Assembly (NCBI GenBank): GCA_963783095.1
Contig: CAWAMR010000003.1
Coordinates: 620,001-684,000, forward strand
Reading direction: 5' to 3'
Source of the DNA: CAWAMR01 sp963783095
GTDB lineage: Bacteria > Planctomycetota > Planctomycetia > Gemmatales > Gemmataceae
DNA: 64,000 nucleotides
Below are positions 51,008 to 63,329 of the stretch, one piece after another; positions within the stretch are counted from its first letter, which is position 1, and each line of letters opens with the position of its first letter. The position numbers were made by a program, and so were the translations under genes. The notes under the pieces are model-generated. The model was not told where the DNA came from. It ran no database searches and saw nothing but the letters and a program-made list of their open reading frames with translations.

Positions 51008-52047
51008 ATGCCGTTAGTCCCCTTACGACTACTATTGGATCATGCAGCTGAGAACAACTATGGGCTGGCAGCCTTCAACGTCAATAACATGGAACAGATC
51101 CAGGCCATCATGGAAGCGGCCAAGGAGACCGATTCCCCAGTGATCGTTCAGGCGTCGCGCGGCGCACGGAGCTATTCCCAGGATGCCTATCTCCGTCATC
51201 TCATGCTGGCGGCTGCGGAACTCTATCCGCAAATTCCCGTTGCCATGCACCAGGATCACGGCAACAGTCCTTCCACCTGTAAGAGCGCCATCGAACAAAA
51301 CTTTACCTCGGTGATGATGGATGGATCCTTGAAGGAAGATGCCAAAACCCCGCCGATTACGACTACAACGTCAAAGTCACTGCCGACGTGGTGCACATGG
51401 CACATCCGCTAGGCATCTCCGTGGAAGGCGAGCTTGGTTGTCTCGGTTCGCTCGAAAGCGGCATGGGAGAGGCCGAGGATGGCCACGGCGCGCACAGGGA
51501 AACTCGAACATTCCCAACTCTCGACCGATCCGGCTCAAGCCGAAGATTTCGTCTCGAAGACCAAGGTCGATGCCCTGGCCGTCGCCATCGGCACCAGCCA
51601 CGGCGCCTACAAGTTTACGCGCAAGCCCGATGGTGCGGTGCTGGCGATGGATCGTATCATCGAGATCCACAGAGCGGCTTCCGAACTGTCACATGGTAAT
51701 GCACGGCTCCTCGAGCGTGCCGCAAGACTTGCAGGACATGATCAACAAGTATGGCGGCAAGATGAAACAGACCTGGGGCGTGCCGGTGGAAGAGATTCAG
51801 CTTGGCATCAAACACGGCGTTCGCAAGATCAACGTCGATACCGACAACCGCATGGCGATGACTGCGGCGATCCGGAAGGTATTGGCGGAGGCTCCCGATA
51901 AATTCGACCCGCGCGATTACCTGAAACCCGCGCGGGAAGCGATGCGGAAAGTTTGCAAGGATCGAATGGTCGTCATTCGGTCAAGCAGGCAATGCCGGCA
52001 AGATCAAGCCGGTCACTTGCAAAGAATTCTCCAAGATATATGGGTAA
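51008..52047 (+). CDS. fba: Class II fructose-bisphosphate aldolase (Calvin-cycle-type), frameshifted
   Basis: Zinc-dependent aldolase joining glyceraldehyde-3-phosphate and dihydroxyacetone phosphate. ATG 51008 has GGAG upstream: MPLVPLRLLLDHAAENNYGL. Zinc/catalytic segment VAMHQDHGNSPSTCKSAIEQ with SVMMDGSL after it; then HPLGISVEGELGCLGSLES, AIGTSHGAYKF, the phosphate loop MHGSSSVPQDLQDMINKYGG, and KINVDTDNRMAMTAAIRKVL. The tail IKPVTCKEFSKIYG ends at TAA 52045-52047. These pieces lie in three frames, with changes near 51345, 51485, 51685 and 51975. The long insertion between HGSSSVP and INVDTDNR (MKQTWGVPVEEIQLGIKHGV) is typical of the longer Calvin-type class II enzymes. It converges with the glucan-synthase gene, 15 bases apart. 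Identity is firm. Confidence 0.85.
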
Positions 52048-52062
52048 ATCCCAAATCCGAAC

Positions 52063-55000
52063 TCAACTGAGTTCGACCTCCGCATGTGCTCGTGCCGGTC
52101 ATCCGTGAGCGGGATATGGTTTTCGGGTTGTTCGTTGCCGTCGAGGAGAATCCGCTTCACGGTCGAGCCCGTGCCGAGTTTCCTGAAGGTGATGTGATAG
52201 ACGGTTTCGCGATAGCGGTAGTGAATCTTGAACGATGCCCAGCTCGAGGGAAGGCATGGTGCGAAGCGAAGCTTGTCGACATCCAGCCGCAACCCGAGCA
52301 GCGATTCCGTGATGAGCCGATACATCCAGCCAGCCGAGCCGGTGTACCAGGTCCAGCCGCCCCGGCCGGTGTGCGGCGACAACGGCGTACACATCGGCGG
52401 CCACGACATAGGGCTCGACCCGGTAGAGGGCGATTGCCTCCGGCGTGTCGCCGTGGGTGATTGGGTTGATCAGCGTGAAGAGTTCCCAGGCACGTTTCGC
52501 AATCGCCCATGCGCCGCGAAGGCCATCGACGGCCCAGATCGGCGGCATGGGTGTACTGGCCGCCATTCTCGCGCACGCCGGGGACGTAGCCTTTGATGTA
52601 ACCGGGATTGAGTGCCGACTTGTCGAAAGGCGGATCGAGGAGCTGGATGAGCCGGGCATCGCGGCGGACCAGCCGGCGGTCGAGGTTCTCCATGGCCTGA
52701 TCCATTCGCCCGTTCGTGCCGGCACCGGAAAGGACCGACCAGCTTTGCGAGATGGAATCGATCTGGCACTCCGAATTGATCGCCGATCCGAGCGGCGTGC
52801 CGTCATCGAAGTACGCGCGGCGATACCATTCGCCATCCCAGCCGTGTTCTTCGATATTGCCTCGCAGCCGTGCCGGCTTCGAGCGTGTATTTGTCAACGG
52901 TGGCAACGTCTCCACGGCGGCGGGCAAGTTCCACGAATTGCATGAGCACGTCGTAGAGGAAGAACGCCAGCCAGACGCTTTCGCCCTTGCCTTGCTGGCC
53001 GACCAGATTCATGCCGTCATTCCAATCGCCGCAACCCATCAGGGGCAAGCCGTGGCTGCCGAAGCGCAAGCCGTTCTCGATGGCGCGGACGCAATGCTCA
53101 TAAAGCGTGCCGACGTCATCGGAGATCTGTGGCAAATCGTAGTTCGACTCCTCATCCGGCACGCAGCGTTCGGGCACGCGAGAACGGCACGCGTTCGTCG
53201 AGCACGCCGGTGTCGCCGATGGTCGTGACATAGCGGCACGTCGCATAGGGAAGCCAAAGGAAGTCGTCGGAAAAATGCGTGCGCACGCCGCGTCCCACAG
53301 GCGGATGCCACCAGTGTTGCACGTCTCCTTCGCGGAATTGGCGCCCGGCGGCGCGGAGAAGATGTTCGCGCAGCAGGCCGGGCTCGGCATGCACCAGGGC
53401 CATGGCGTCTTGCAATTGATCGCGAAAGCCAAACGCGCCGCCGGACTGGTAAAATCCCGTCCGCGCCCACATGCGACATGCCAGCGTTTGGTACATGAGC
53501 CAGCCGTTGGCCAGGAAGTTCACGGCCGGATCGGGCGTTTCGACGTGGACCGCGCCCAGCGTTCGACTCCAGTAATGCCAAACTCCTTCCAGGGCGGCGT
53601 AAGCGTTGCCGGCGCCGCGGAAGCGCTGAACGAGTTGCCGTGCCTGCTCATCGCTGCCGGCCGCACCGAGGATGAAGACGATGTCCTTTTCCTGGCCGTC
53701 CTCGAGCGACACCGGAACTTGCATGGCGACGCACGGATCGAGCCCGGCGCCGACGCGGCCGGAGAGCCGGACGCGGCGCAGGGCGGCGGGATTCGCCGGC
53801 GTGCCGTTGCGGCCGAGGAATTCGGTGCGGTCGCCGGTGACCGTGCGGATCGTTTCGCTGCGTCAACAAAGACGACGCGGTCGGCAAACTCGTTGTTGTA
53901 CGGGTTGCGAGCGAAGAGCGCGCCGCAGACGGGGTCCACCTCGGTCACCACGTGCATGAGCGATTTGTCTCGCAGTTCGCCCAGCACGAATTCCCAGTAA
54001 CCCGTCACCGAAAGTTCGCGGTGCCGGCCGGAGCGGTTCGCGATTTTGAGACGGGCGAACTTGACCGGCGCATCCGTGGCGACATAAATACTGAGTTCGG
54101 TGACGATGCCGTCCTCGGTGTATTCGAACATGCTGTAGCCGAAACCGTGACGGGCGACATATGGGTTTTGCCCGCGTGCCGGCAGCGGCGATGGCGACCA
54201 GAACTGGCCGGTCTCTTCATCGCGCAGGTACAGGGCTTCGCCGCTTGCGTCGGTGACCGGATCGTTGTACCACGGTGTGAGCCGAAACTCATGACTGTTC
54301 TCGGCCCAGGTGTAGGCGCAGCCGCTCTCGGAAACGACGGTGCCGAACTGGGGATTGGCAATCACGTTGACCCACGGCGCGGGTGTGGTCTTGTCCGGTC
54401 CAAGCAGCATGACATATTCACGGCCATCCCGGCTGAAGCCGCCCAGGCCGTTGAAAAACGCCAGGTCGCGTTTTGGCATCTTCCGCCGCGAGGAGGATCG
54501 GTTCGGCGGCGGATGGGTTTGAGCAGAGCAATGGCCAGATTCGTGCGGCCTCGACGCTCGATCTGTTCGGTAAAGGTGCCGGCATCGTCGACGAGAATGG
54601 CACGTGCCACGGTTTGCAAGAGCGATCGATCTTCTTCCGACATCTGCTCGCCGCGTCGCACGAAGATCCCGCCGGGCTTGTCTACCAGCGACGCCTCCGG
54701 GCTGGCCGCGACAAGATCCATGATCGTGTCCTGCAGCGTCTGACGATAAACCGAGTCGTCTTCGTTCCAGATGACCAGATCGACAGCAACGCCTTTCATC
54801 CGCCAGTAGGCGTGAGCCTGCACGGCCTGGCGCACCAACTCGATGCGCTCGCGATCCCGAATGCGGACCAGCACAATGGGCAGATCTCCCGAGATGCCAT
54901 AGCCCCAAAGACCCGATTGTCCGCGGCGGTTGCGGATTAACACGCTGGCCTTGGCCCGGCGTAATGCGGAGGCGTAGATGATCGAGCCTGCCAGTCGACC

Positions 55001-58000
55001 GTAAACTTGAGCATCCGCCTCGCTGGCGTTCAGTTGGCGCAACAAGATTTGGCCGTGGGTCCAGGCCAAGTCGAAGACGCGGTCCGCGAGGCGAGGGTCG
55101 GAATATTTTTCGGTCATCGCCATCGCCGCTTCGCGCGTCTCGGCCACGCCGGTAACCAGATCGATCCGCGCTGTTTCTCCCGGTTGCAGGATGACGACGC
55201 GGCGAATGCAAATCACCGGATCGAGCACCGGACCCTCACTGTCGGAAAGCGGCGATTTTGCGTCCATGCAGATCGGAGCGGCCAGCGGTTCGGCCCCGGC
55301 CGATGAATGTCATTCGGTCGGTTTCGAACGAGGCGTCGCCGACGGTCGTGCCCCGGACGGTCATCAGGTGCATCATCCAGGGCGGCTTTTCCTCGGCCGA
55401 GCGTGGCCGGCGCGTGCACAGAATGGCCTGACGATCGCGCACCAATTCCGTCTGCACGAACAAATTGCTGAACGCCGGATGCGACAGATCGTGGGCTGCG
55501 AGGGCCAGAACCACTTCGGCATAACTGGTGAGTTCGATGGTGCGGGGGATCTTGGAGCGGTTCGTGATCGTGATCCGGCGCAATTCGATGTCGTCTTCAG
55601 GCGAAACGCTGATTTCGGTGTGGGTGTCGATCCGTGTCGTCGCTGCGGCGGAACTCGGCGCGGGACTGCGTGAAGATGGCCTCGTAGCGTTTGCACGGCT
55701 TGAGCGTTGGTTGCCAGGCAGTGGACCAGAGAACGCCGCTGTCCAGATCGCGCAGATAGCAGAATGTGCCCCAGCAATCGCGCGTGGCGTCTTCCCGCCA
55801 GCGGGTCACGGCCAGATCTCGCCAGCGGCTGTAACCGCCGCCCGCACTGGTGATCACGACATGGTATCGGCCGTTGGAAAGCAGGTGCACTTCCGGGACG
55901 GGTCCGCCTGGGTCGGTGAAGACCCGCATCGCACCTTCCTCTTCGGCGGAGTTGCTGCGCGTGGTACCGGCTTCCGCGACGTGCGGGAAGATCGGCGCGA
56001 CGGCCTTGGGCACGCGCTCCTGAAGCAAGAGGTCGGCGGCACGCAGCACCGGGTCGGCTTCGAACCGCCGTTGCATCGGCTTGTCCAGCAGCACGTATGC
56101 CAGCGCCAGCAGGCTCATCCCCTCGTGATGGGCCATGAACTGGCGGATACCTGACGCTCGGTCACGCCCAGCTGGGCACGCGCGAAGGCGTGTAATCCAC
56201 GGCCTCGTAAGAATCCATACGCGCCTTGGCGACCCTTCCGCGGCCAGGCGTTCGAGATTCGCACACGCCGCCTCCGGCGCGACCATCAGCGCCAGACGCT
56301 GGCATAGGGCGCGATGACCAGATCCTCGGCCAGTCCACGCTTCAACCCCAGACCCGGCACGCCAAAGGCGCGGTATTGATAGTTCATGTGGGCATCGGTG
56401 GTGTTGTAGCCCGATTCCGAGATGCCCCACGGCACGCCACGCTGTCTGCCGTAAGCGATCTGTCGGCGCACCGACCGCCCGGTAGGTCTGGTCGAGCAAA
56501 GTGTGCTCGATAGGTGGGCATGACCAGAAGCGGCATCAGATACTCGAACATCGAGCCGCTCCAACTCAACAACGTGGTTCGCGCCCCCCGTCGATGTGAG
56601 CAGTCGGCCCAGTGCGAACCAATGTTCCTGCTTGATCTGCCCTTGAGCGATCATCACATAGCTCGCCAGGCGAGCCTCCGAGGCCAGCAGATCATAGAAG
56701 CTGTTGTCGCGTCGCTGATCGCCGACATTGTAGCCGATGGCGAACAAATCGCGGGTCTTGTCAAACAGGAATGTAAAGTCCATGTCAGCGAATTCATGGG
56801 ACTGACTTGCCAGATAAGAAAAGGATTTTGATTCGGTCGGCAGCCCAGTTGGGAGGCTGAGATCGCCTGTCGCAATTGGCCGAGCCAGTCCACTCCGATT
56901 TGTTCGACAATCTTTTTCAACAATCCATCAACCAGATGGAAGCATCGATTGCTGCAAAGCGGCGACTTCTGGAAGGTTTTTCGCAGCCTCGAGCAGAACC
57001 AATAGATCGCACATTCGGTCGAGTCGTAGGAGCCCTCCGGAAGGCGGAGGAATCGCCGCCCAGGCTGCGATGTGAAGAAGATCGTCACGGTGATCAGTGC
57101 AGGAACGCTCCAACGCGCTGGCCCACCAACGAATCTCTTCATCCGTATCTGCCTGCGGCGATGCAAGTTCCGTAGCTACGTTGCGAGCCGTTGCAAGAAT
57201 GTCGTCATTGAAGCTGACAAGCGTGTCGGGTCGGTTCTCCAGGTCGTTTGCCAGCCGGTGAATTTTCTGCAGCACATCGGCTGACACCACCGGTGCGACC
57301 TTTTTCTGCTCCGTGCGGTGAAGACCACCGGCGACGTCAAGGAGAACGTACGCAGTGTCTTCGATGCCAGCAAATGGGCGGCTCTCAGCAGTTTCGTCTG
57401 AAGTTCGAGCAAGCCGCTGCGGAGCACCAGCAGGTGACCGGCCATGTTGCCGCTGTCTACCGTGGACACATAGAGCGGAAGCAGAGGTTTGAGCGAACGC
57501 GTGTCGTACCAGTTGTAGAAATGGCCTCGGTGGCGCTCCATGCGGGCCAGGGTGGAAAACGTTTTGCGAATTCGATCAAGCAGCCTGCCCGTGCTGCAAT
57601 AGCCGAAATCGCAGGCCGCCAGGTCGGCCAGCAGGGCGATGCCGATATTAGTCGGGCTGGTGCGCGATGCGATGCCATCGAGCGGCTTTTCCTGAAGTTG
57701 TCCGGCGGCAGCCAATTTTCTTCTGCCGTGACAAAGACCTCGAAGTATCGCCAGGTTCGCCGGGAAAGCTTGCGCAGAAAAGCCCGTTGCGATTCGGAAA
57801 GGCGGACGGATGGTGCCGGGCAGCGTCCGACTAAGCCACCAGGCGACCAACGGCGACACCAGCCAAAGCCCGAGCCATGGCCCAGCGACCAGGAGCATGA
57901 ATGGCTCGAACGAATCAGCGGCACAACGTCAATATCGCGGTGATGCCGGTGCGATCCACATGGTCCGAAAGAAACCCAGCCAGTCTCATGCCATTGCCAC

Positions 58001-61000
58001 TGGATTGGCGTCGCTGGAGTTCTCCACTCCAGCATCTCCTTTTCGTCCCGAGCATCCGCAGCATGGTTCGCACGATAGCCTCGGCGCTGAAATACGCCTC
58101 GTAAGGGAGGAAAACAAGCGTGGCGGGAACTGCGTGAGCTGTTTGTCCGAGTCGCACCGGCCGTGACGCTCAGGTGCGTCATGAAGGGCAAGTCGCTCGG
58201 TTTGCGAACCAGGTCGCTTAATAGGCCAGCAGCGGCACCGCCCCGACCACCGCCAGCATGAAAAAGATCACTCTCGCAGCCGGCGACGGTCCAAGCATCA
58301 GCCAGGAGAGCAGCAGCACCAGAGAGCATCGCCCCCGGTACCAGGCTCCGACGGAGGTTGTCAAAGATCTTCCACCACGAAAGCGCCGCCAATTGGGTTC
58401 GTGACCCAGCGACTTGACGGCGCCGGCACCCGGGGCAGCAGCCACCAGGCAATCTGCCAGTCGCCGCGCATCCAGCGGTGCCGCCGGCTGACGTCGGCCG
58501 GATAGCGCGAGGGGAAGTCCTCGTAGAGCTCCACATCGCTCAGAAGGGCCGATCGAACGTGAGCGCTTTCCAGAAGGTCGTGACTCAGAATAGTGTTCTC
58601 GGGGAAATCGCCGCAGCATTGCTCGAAAGCGTCCACGTCATAGATGCCCTTGCCGACAAACGACCCTTCGCCGAACAGATCCTGATAGAGATCCGAAACA
58701 ACGCGTGTGTAAGGGTCCACTCCCGCGTCGCTGGCGAACAGGCGAACGAACCACGACCGATGGGCGCTGGGCAGACTCACGCCGACGCGCGGCTGCATGA
58801 TCCCGTAGCCGGCCACGACCCGACGGCGTTTGGAATCCAGCACGGGCCGATTCAGCGGATGGGCCATCGCTCCGACCATTTGCCGGGCCGAGTCGCGCGG
58901 CAATTGAGTATCCGTGTCAAGCGTGATGACGTAGCGAATCTCCGGCAACACACTGACATCGCCAACAACTTCGGCGAATCGACACGCTCGCATCGCTTGC
59001 AACGAGAGTATTCGTCCGAGGTCACTGGTTCTGTGCAATAGCGCGTTGAACTCCGCCAGCTTACCGCGCTTGCGTTCAAAGCCCATCCAGACGCCTTCCC
59101 GCGCGTTCCAGCGACGTGGCCGATGGAAGAGATAGAAGATGTCGCCGCGATGATTCTCGTACTTCTGATTAAGTTGTTCGATGCCTTCTTTGGCCAGCCG
59201 CACCAGCTCCGCGTCTTGCGGCATGACCTCTTGGGGAGCGTCTAAAAGATCCGTCAGCAGAGCGAAATGAAGATTATCGTCGCGATTGGCAAGGTAACGC
59301 ATTTCGAGCCCTTCGAGCAAATCCGCAATGCTCTCGGCACTCGAGAGCATGGTCGGCACCACAACCATCGTGCGACACTCCGGCGGGATCCCGGCGCTGA
59401 AATCCAGTCGGGGCAAAGGACGCGGCCGCACCAGAAGGCTCGCTAACCAGTTGACGACTGCGACGCCCAGTTGGGCCGCGCACAATACAAAGGGGATGGC
59501 GATCAGGCACAGGGGAACCGTCTCAACGTCACACGAAATCGCCCAGTTCAGAAATCCCACCGTCACACATCCCGGCGATCAATACGATGCTCGAACAGAT
59601 AACCAAGCAACGGAACTTGACCGACCAACCGGGCTGCCCGGGTCCACAGAGGTACTCGACCGGCGGCATTCTTCTCCAGTGCCGATCGGCCTCGATCGAT
59701 CAGGTAGTAGCCGACATGCGAGGTACGCTCATCGCTGGTCGATTGACTGTTGCCGGCCAATGCCGGTTTGGCAAGCTCGATCGCTTGCTTTGCAATGTTC
59801 TGTTCGGAGAGCAGACCCTGCCTGGCAATCTCCTCCACGGCGTGACGATAACAATCGCGCGTCGTGAAGTCCATGCTGGCATAGATACGATCTTCGCGGA
59901 GAATCGTTTCTACCAAACTGTGTTGCTCGACGAAATCGCGCCAGTCGTTGGCACTCAGAAATCGGAGACTGCTGATGCTGTTGCCCATCGAGACCTGATC
60001 GGCGGCCTGCGCCTGCCCATCTGCCTGCACGAGTTGTTCGATCGTCCATCCCTGTTCCGAGACCCGCTGAGCCAGCCAGCTATTGGCAAAGGCGAAGTGA
60101 GGGCTTTGCCCTTGCAAGTGCCGGGTCATCTCGGCGAGAAACGCGCCCGAGAGCGGCGGGTTGGCGCGGGCCATGTCCGCCATCACCAGGATCAGATCGG
60201 TCGGATTCCGCTCGACCACATCCACCATTCGTTCGGCCCAGTCGGCAGCCAAATCTCGATCGTTTCGGCCGCGAGCGACATCGCGTCGCCACCCGCCGAA
60301 GGTTCTCGATCAGTGCCAGCCGCAGCATGATCGGCACTGCCCATAACTCGCCAAGTTTCAGAGGAGTAATGGACTGGTAGGCGGTGAGAAAGCTGGTCAG
60401 GCTGGTCGAATCCAAATGCCCGTCGACATGAGAAATCAAATCCAGAGCGATCCCGTAGACGCGCGGATAGGTTGCCGCGGGTCCGTTCTTGAGTCGGGGC
60501 AACTCCCGGCTATACGATGGCGGCAAGTGCCGCCTGGCCATCCGGATCTTCTCCTCAATGAGGTAGAAGTTGTCCAGCAACCACTCAGCTGCCGGGGGGT
60601 TGCGCCGCTTGCGCTTGGCCGCTACCATGACCAGCTCGTACGTCTTGACCAGTATGCTCTCATTCTCGTTGAGTCGTGCAATGAGTTTGTCCTTGCCGCG
60701 TCCCGCGTCAAGATGATGCGATGCCGCAAGACCCATGGCATGTCGTTCCAGTTGTTCGACGTTAAACAACTCGGAACGTAAGGGTGGCTCTTCCTTCTGC
60801 GGAACCTCGTTGCCGTTTTCGGAACGTCGCCAGGAAATCAGCCGACCTAGTTTCTCCGCGATGACAGTAATATGTTCCAGAACCTTTCTTTTGGCGATCT
60901 TCGGTGGGCACTCAAACGCGAGGTGGTAGAGGTGGCGTCCATACTTCAGACAGGGGCGTTTCCGGTAAATGCTTTCACGCGAAGGGTCGCTACGATCTTC

Positions 61001-61006
61001 ATTCAC
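52063..61006 (-). pseudogene. Cyclic beta-1,2-glucan synthase-like (NdvB-type) GT84-GH94 protein, heavily frameshifted
   Basis: One gene of about 2980 codons, normal for NdvB (roughly 2800). Order on the minus strand: an N-terminal helical domain (60080-61006, GTG start) and its continuation (59563-60252); membrane segments and the glycosyltransferase core at 58361-59566 (PECRTMVVVPTML, VITLDTDTQLPRD, ENTILSHDLLESAHVRSALL, RHRWMRGDWQIAW); membrane and glucoamylase-like part at 56286-58500 (GHFYNWYDTRSLKPLLPLYV, DSGNMAGHL, ESGYNTTDAHMNYQYRAFGV); then GH94 phosphorylase-type domains at 52063-56260 (FMAHHEGMSLLALAYVL, YRYRETVYHITF, RILLDGNEQPENHIPLTDDR), ending AEVELS at TGA 52063. At least a dozen frame changes break it. 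An intact relative makes periplasmic cyclic or linear beta-1,2-glucans. Either decay or dense indel errors. Confidence 0.75.
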
Positions 61007-61135
61007 CGTTGCTCATTACCCACACGGCTTATTCTAGGTGAAGCGGAGCCTTTTGCGACAGTGTCCGATGAGCGAAGAACGTCTTGGTATCAGATCGTCC
61101 GTTGATAACCCCGATCACGCTGGTGATGTCGCCGA

Positions 61136-61543
61136 TTACTCTGGCTTTCTATAGGTTGCGAATGAATTTTCCGTCTCCCACAAGATCACTTCCACGACCG
61201 GCAACCGTTGCGACACCGCGTAATCGAAGATCAACTTCGCCAGGTTTTCAGCTGTGGGGTTGACCTCGATTACCGTGACGGGCTCACCCAGCCGGCGTAA
61301 TTCCGGAAGCACGGGATCGTCCTTGTGCAGAATCATTTTGTGATCGAACACCTCATCGATCCAGGTGCTGACGATGTGCTTGATGTGCGAGAAATCGACG
61401 ACCATTCCCAGTTCGTCCAGTTCCGCCGATTCCAGGGCGATAATCGCCTTGCCATTGTGACCGTGCAGGTTGCGACACTTGCCGTCGTAATTGAGCAAGC
61501 GATGACCATAGCAGAAATGAATTTCGCGCGTTACGCGGAACAT
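61136..61543 (-). CDS. queD: 6-carboxy-tetrahydropterin synthase QueD
   Basis: 135 residues from ATG 61543 (MFRVTREIHFCYGHRL), with GGAG 7 bases upstream; a longer in-frame ORF reaches into queC and is not used. Zinc ligands are the His of CYGHRL and the two His of GKCRNLHGHNG; the Cys of GKCRN is the catalytic residue, and the C-terminal VILWETENSFATY carries the substrate-binding Glu. It converts dihydroneopterin triphosphate to 6-carboxytetrahydropterin in queuosine (preQ0) synthesis. It begins 37 bases after the queC stop, so the pair is co-transcribed; queE and queF are not in the window. Confidence 0.92.
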   Translation of the reverse strand: MFRVTREIHFCYGHRLLNYDGKCRNLHGHNGKAIIALESAELDELGMVVDFSHIKHIVSTWIDEVFDHKMILHKDDPVLPELRRLGEPVTVIEVNPTAENLAKLIFDYAVSQRLPVVEVILWETENSFATYRKPE

Positions 61544-61580
61544 GGTTGACTCCGTCGGAATCGGCTCCAATTCGAATGCT

Positions 61581-62270
61581 TTATTGATGATATTGAGTTG
61601 GATCGGTAATTCCGGCCACGATAAACGCCTTCCTTCTCTCCGCACATTTATTGCAGCGCCCACAATGTTTGTTATCCATTGGCTGAATGCACGAAAAGGT
61701 CTCGCCCAGCGGCAGAAATCGGCCTCGCTTCAAGACATCCAACTTCGATAAATTCGCATACGGCGTCAACACGCAAACTTTCCCCGCAACTGCCACATCG
61801 ATCGCGCCCGCAAAGGCTGCAAAGAATTCAGGCGTCGCATCGGGAAAAGGATTGGCTTCCAGAGGAGCCATCGCCAGTTCCGGGATGCCTCTTAAATGAC
61901 ACCACAGGAGCGCCTTGGCCAGCAAGAGCACGTTTCGGCCCGGAAGAAACACGGCCTCATCGGGCGTATCGGCATCAGGCACATCCCGCCCGGTAATGCT
62001 CCAGTGTTCACCATAGAGGTCACGTACCGGCTGCTCAAGGATTTGCAGAGGATGCAGCGCCGGAGCAGAAATCGCCTTGAGGAACCGCTGAAGATAAGCA
62101 AGCTCGACCGATTCCCACGCCAGACCAGTGCGGATGTAGAGAGGATAAACCGCCGGATACGATCGAACCGCTTCACCTAAAAGAACCGCACTATCCAAAC
62201 CGCCGCTGACCAGAACCGCGAACGGTGTCGATGCAGATTGGGGAGGCCAAATGGCGAGTGTCGGGGTCAT
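61581..62270 (-). CDS. queC: 7-cyano-7-deazaguanine synthase QueC
   Basis: 229 residues from ATG 62270 (MTPTLAIWPPQSASTPFAVL); 34 more in-frame codons upstream overlap nothing conserved and are left out. The ATP-pyrophosphatase loop is VSGGLDSAVLL. The zinc cluster at the C-terminus is ETFSCIQPMDNKHCGRCNKC, with the Cys-x8-Cys-x2-Cys-x2-Cys spacing of the family. It converts 7-carboxy-7-deazaguanine to preQ0 with ATP and ammonia. FLPGRNVLLL and AMAPLEANPFPDA also match. It is the first gene of the queC-queD unit. Confidence 0.9.
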   Translation of the reverse strand: MTPTLAIWPPQSASTPFAVLVSGGLDSAVLLGEAVRSYPAVYPLYIRTGLAWESVELAYLQRFLKAISAPALHPLQILEQPVRDLYGEHWSITGRDVPDADTPDEAVFLPGRNVLLLAKALLWCHLRGIPELAMAPLEANPFPDATPEFFAAFAGAIDVAVAGKVCVLTPYANLSKLDVLKRGRFLPLGETFSCIQPMDNKHCGRCNKCAERRKAFIVAGITDPTQYHQ

Positions 62271-62353
62271 AGACCTAATTGTACTGAGGGGCGAATGTGG
62301 GGTGTCCCAGCAAACCTGCATCTTGCAGACTCGTTTCGTTTTGAAGGCGCGGA

Positions 62354-63124
62354 TTAGTTGATGATTTGGCACCTTGGCAGAGCTTCTTGCAGTTCTTTCA
62401 CCCCTGCATCCGTCACCTTTGTTCCGTTGATGCCGAGCGTGGTGAGTTGTTTGAATTCCTTGAGTTCCTTCACTCCTGCATCCGTCACCTGCGTTCCCCC
62501 GAGGCCGAGCATGGTGAGTTGTTTAAGTTCCTTGAGTTCCTTCAGTCCTGCATCCGTCACCTTTGTTCCGTTGAGGTAAAGCGAGTTGAGTTGTTTGAGT
62601 TCCTTAAGTTCCTTCAGCCCTGCATCCGCCACCTGCGTTTTCGTGAGGCTTAGCATGGTGAGTTGTTTGAGTTCCTTCAGCCCTGCACCCGTCACCTTTG
62701 TGCCGTTGAGGAGGAGCGTGGTGAGTTGTTTGAGTTCCTTAAGTTCCTTCAGTCCTGCATCCGTCACCTTTGTTCCGTTGAGGAGGAGCATGGTGAGTTG
62801 CTTGAATCCCTTGATTTCTTTCAGCCCCGCGTCCGTCACTTGGGTATTGTTGAGAATCAGCGTGAAACTGAACGGGAGGTCGGGCAAACCCTTCAAATCT
62901 GCATCGGTTGTCTTCGGCGGCATTTGGAAGTGGCGGAATGTCTGTCTTGTTTTCTGGTTTGTATAGGTTTTATACGTGGCTCCGAATTTGGCATATGCCT
63001 CTTTCGCATTCTCAATTTGCTTTTCGGTCGGTTCGGTTGGTTTCGGGTCGTCAGCGCCTTGCGCCGCCGTGAGGTTTAGGGTATAGATTGCCAGCGCCAG
63101 AATGCTCATGATGATGGTTCGCAT
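62354..63124 (-). CDS. Secreted small LRR protein
   Basis: 256 residues. ATG 63124 is preceded by GGAG about 10 bases upstream and opens a signal peptide (MRTIIMSILALAIYTLNLTA..GADD). After a linker (KQIENAKEAYAKFGATYKTY) come about seven LRRs of the type GTKVTDAGLKELKELKQLT, then the cap KVTDAGVKELQEALPRCQIIN. Repeats and cap (ALP-x-CQI) are related to those of the kinase-LRR genes at 1731-11486, but here there is no kinase and the protein is exported. Intact; ligand unknown. Confidence 0.85.
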   Translation of the reverse strand: MRTIIMSILALAIYTLNLTAAQGADDPKPTEPTEKQIENAKEAYAKFGATYKTYTNQKTRQTFRHFQMPPKTTDADLKGLPDLPFSFTLILNNTQVTDAGLKEIKGFKQLTMLLLNGTKVTDAGLKELKELKQLTTLLLNGTKVTGAGLKELKQLTMLSLTKTQVADAGLKELKELKQLNSLYLNGTKVTDAGLKELKELKQLTMLGLGGTQVTDAGVKELKEFKQLTTLGINGTKVTDAGVKELQEALPRCQIIN

Positions 63125-63329
63125 TGGAAACGCTCCTTTAATTGAATGAGCAACGAGAAGAAAATTATAGCAACTTGATGAATGTTGGCTGTATTCACTT
63201 TCTTCTGCAACTGCGTTATTGCCGCACGAGACACAGCTCGATAGTCGGTACTGCCCTCATTCATTTCACGCGCGTTGCTCACCAAACAAAACAGCAGAAT
63301 TGCGCAGATCCGACATCGAATGAGGGTGC

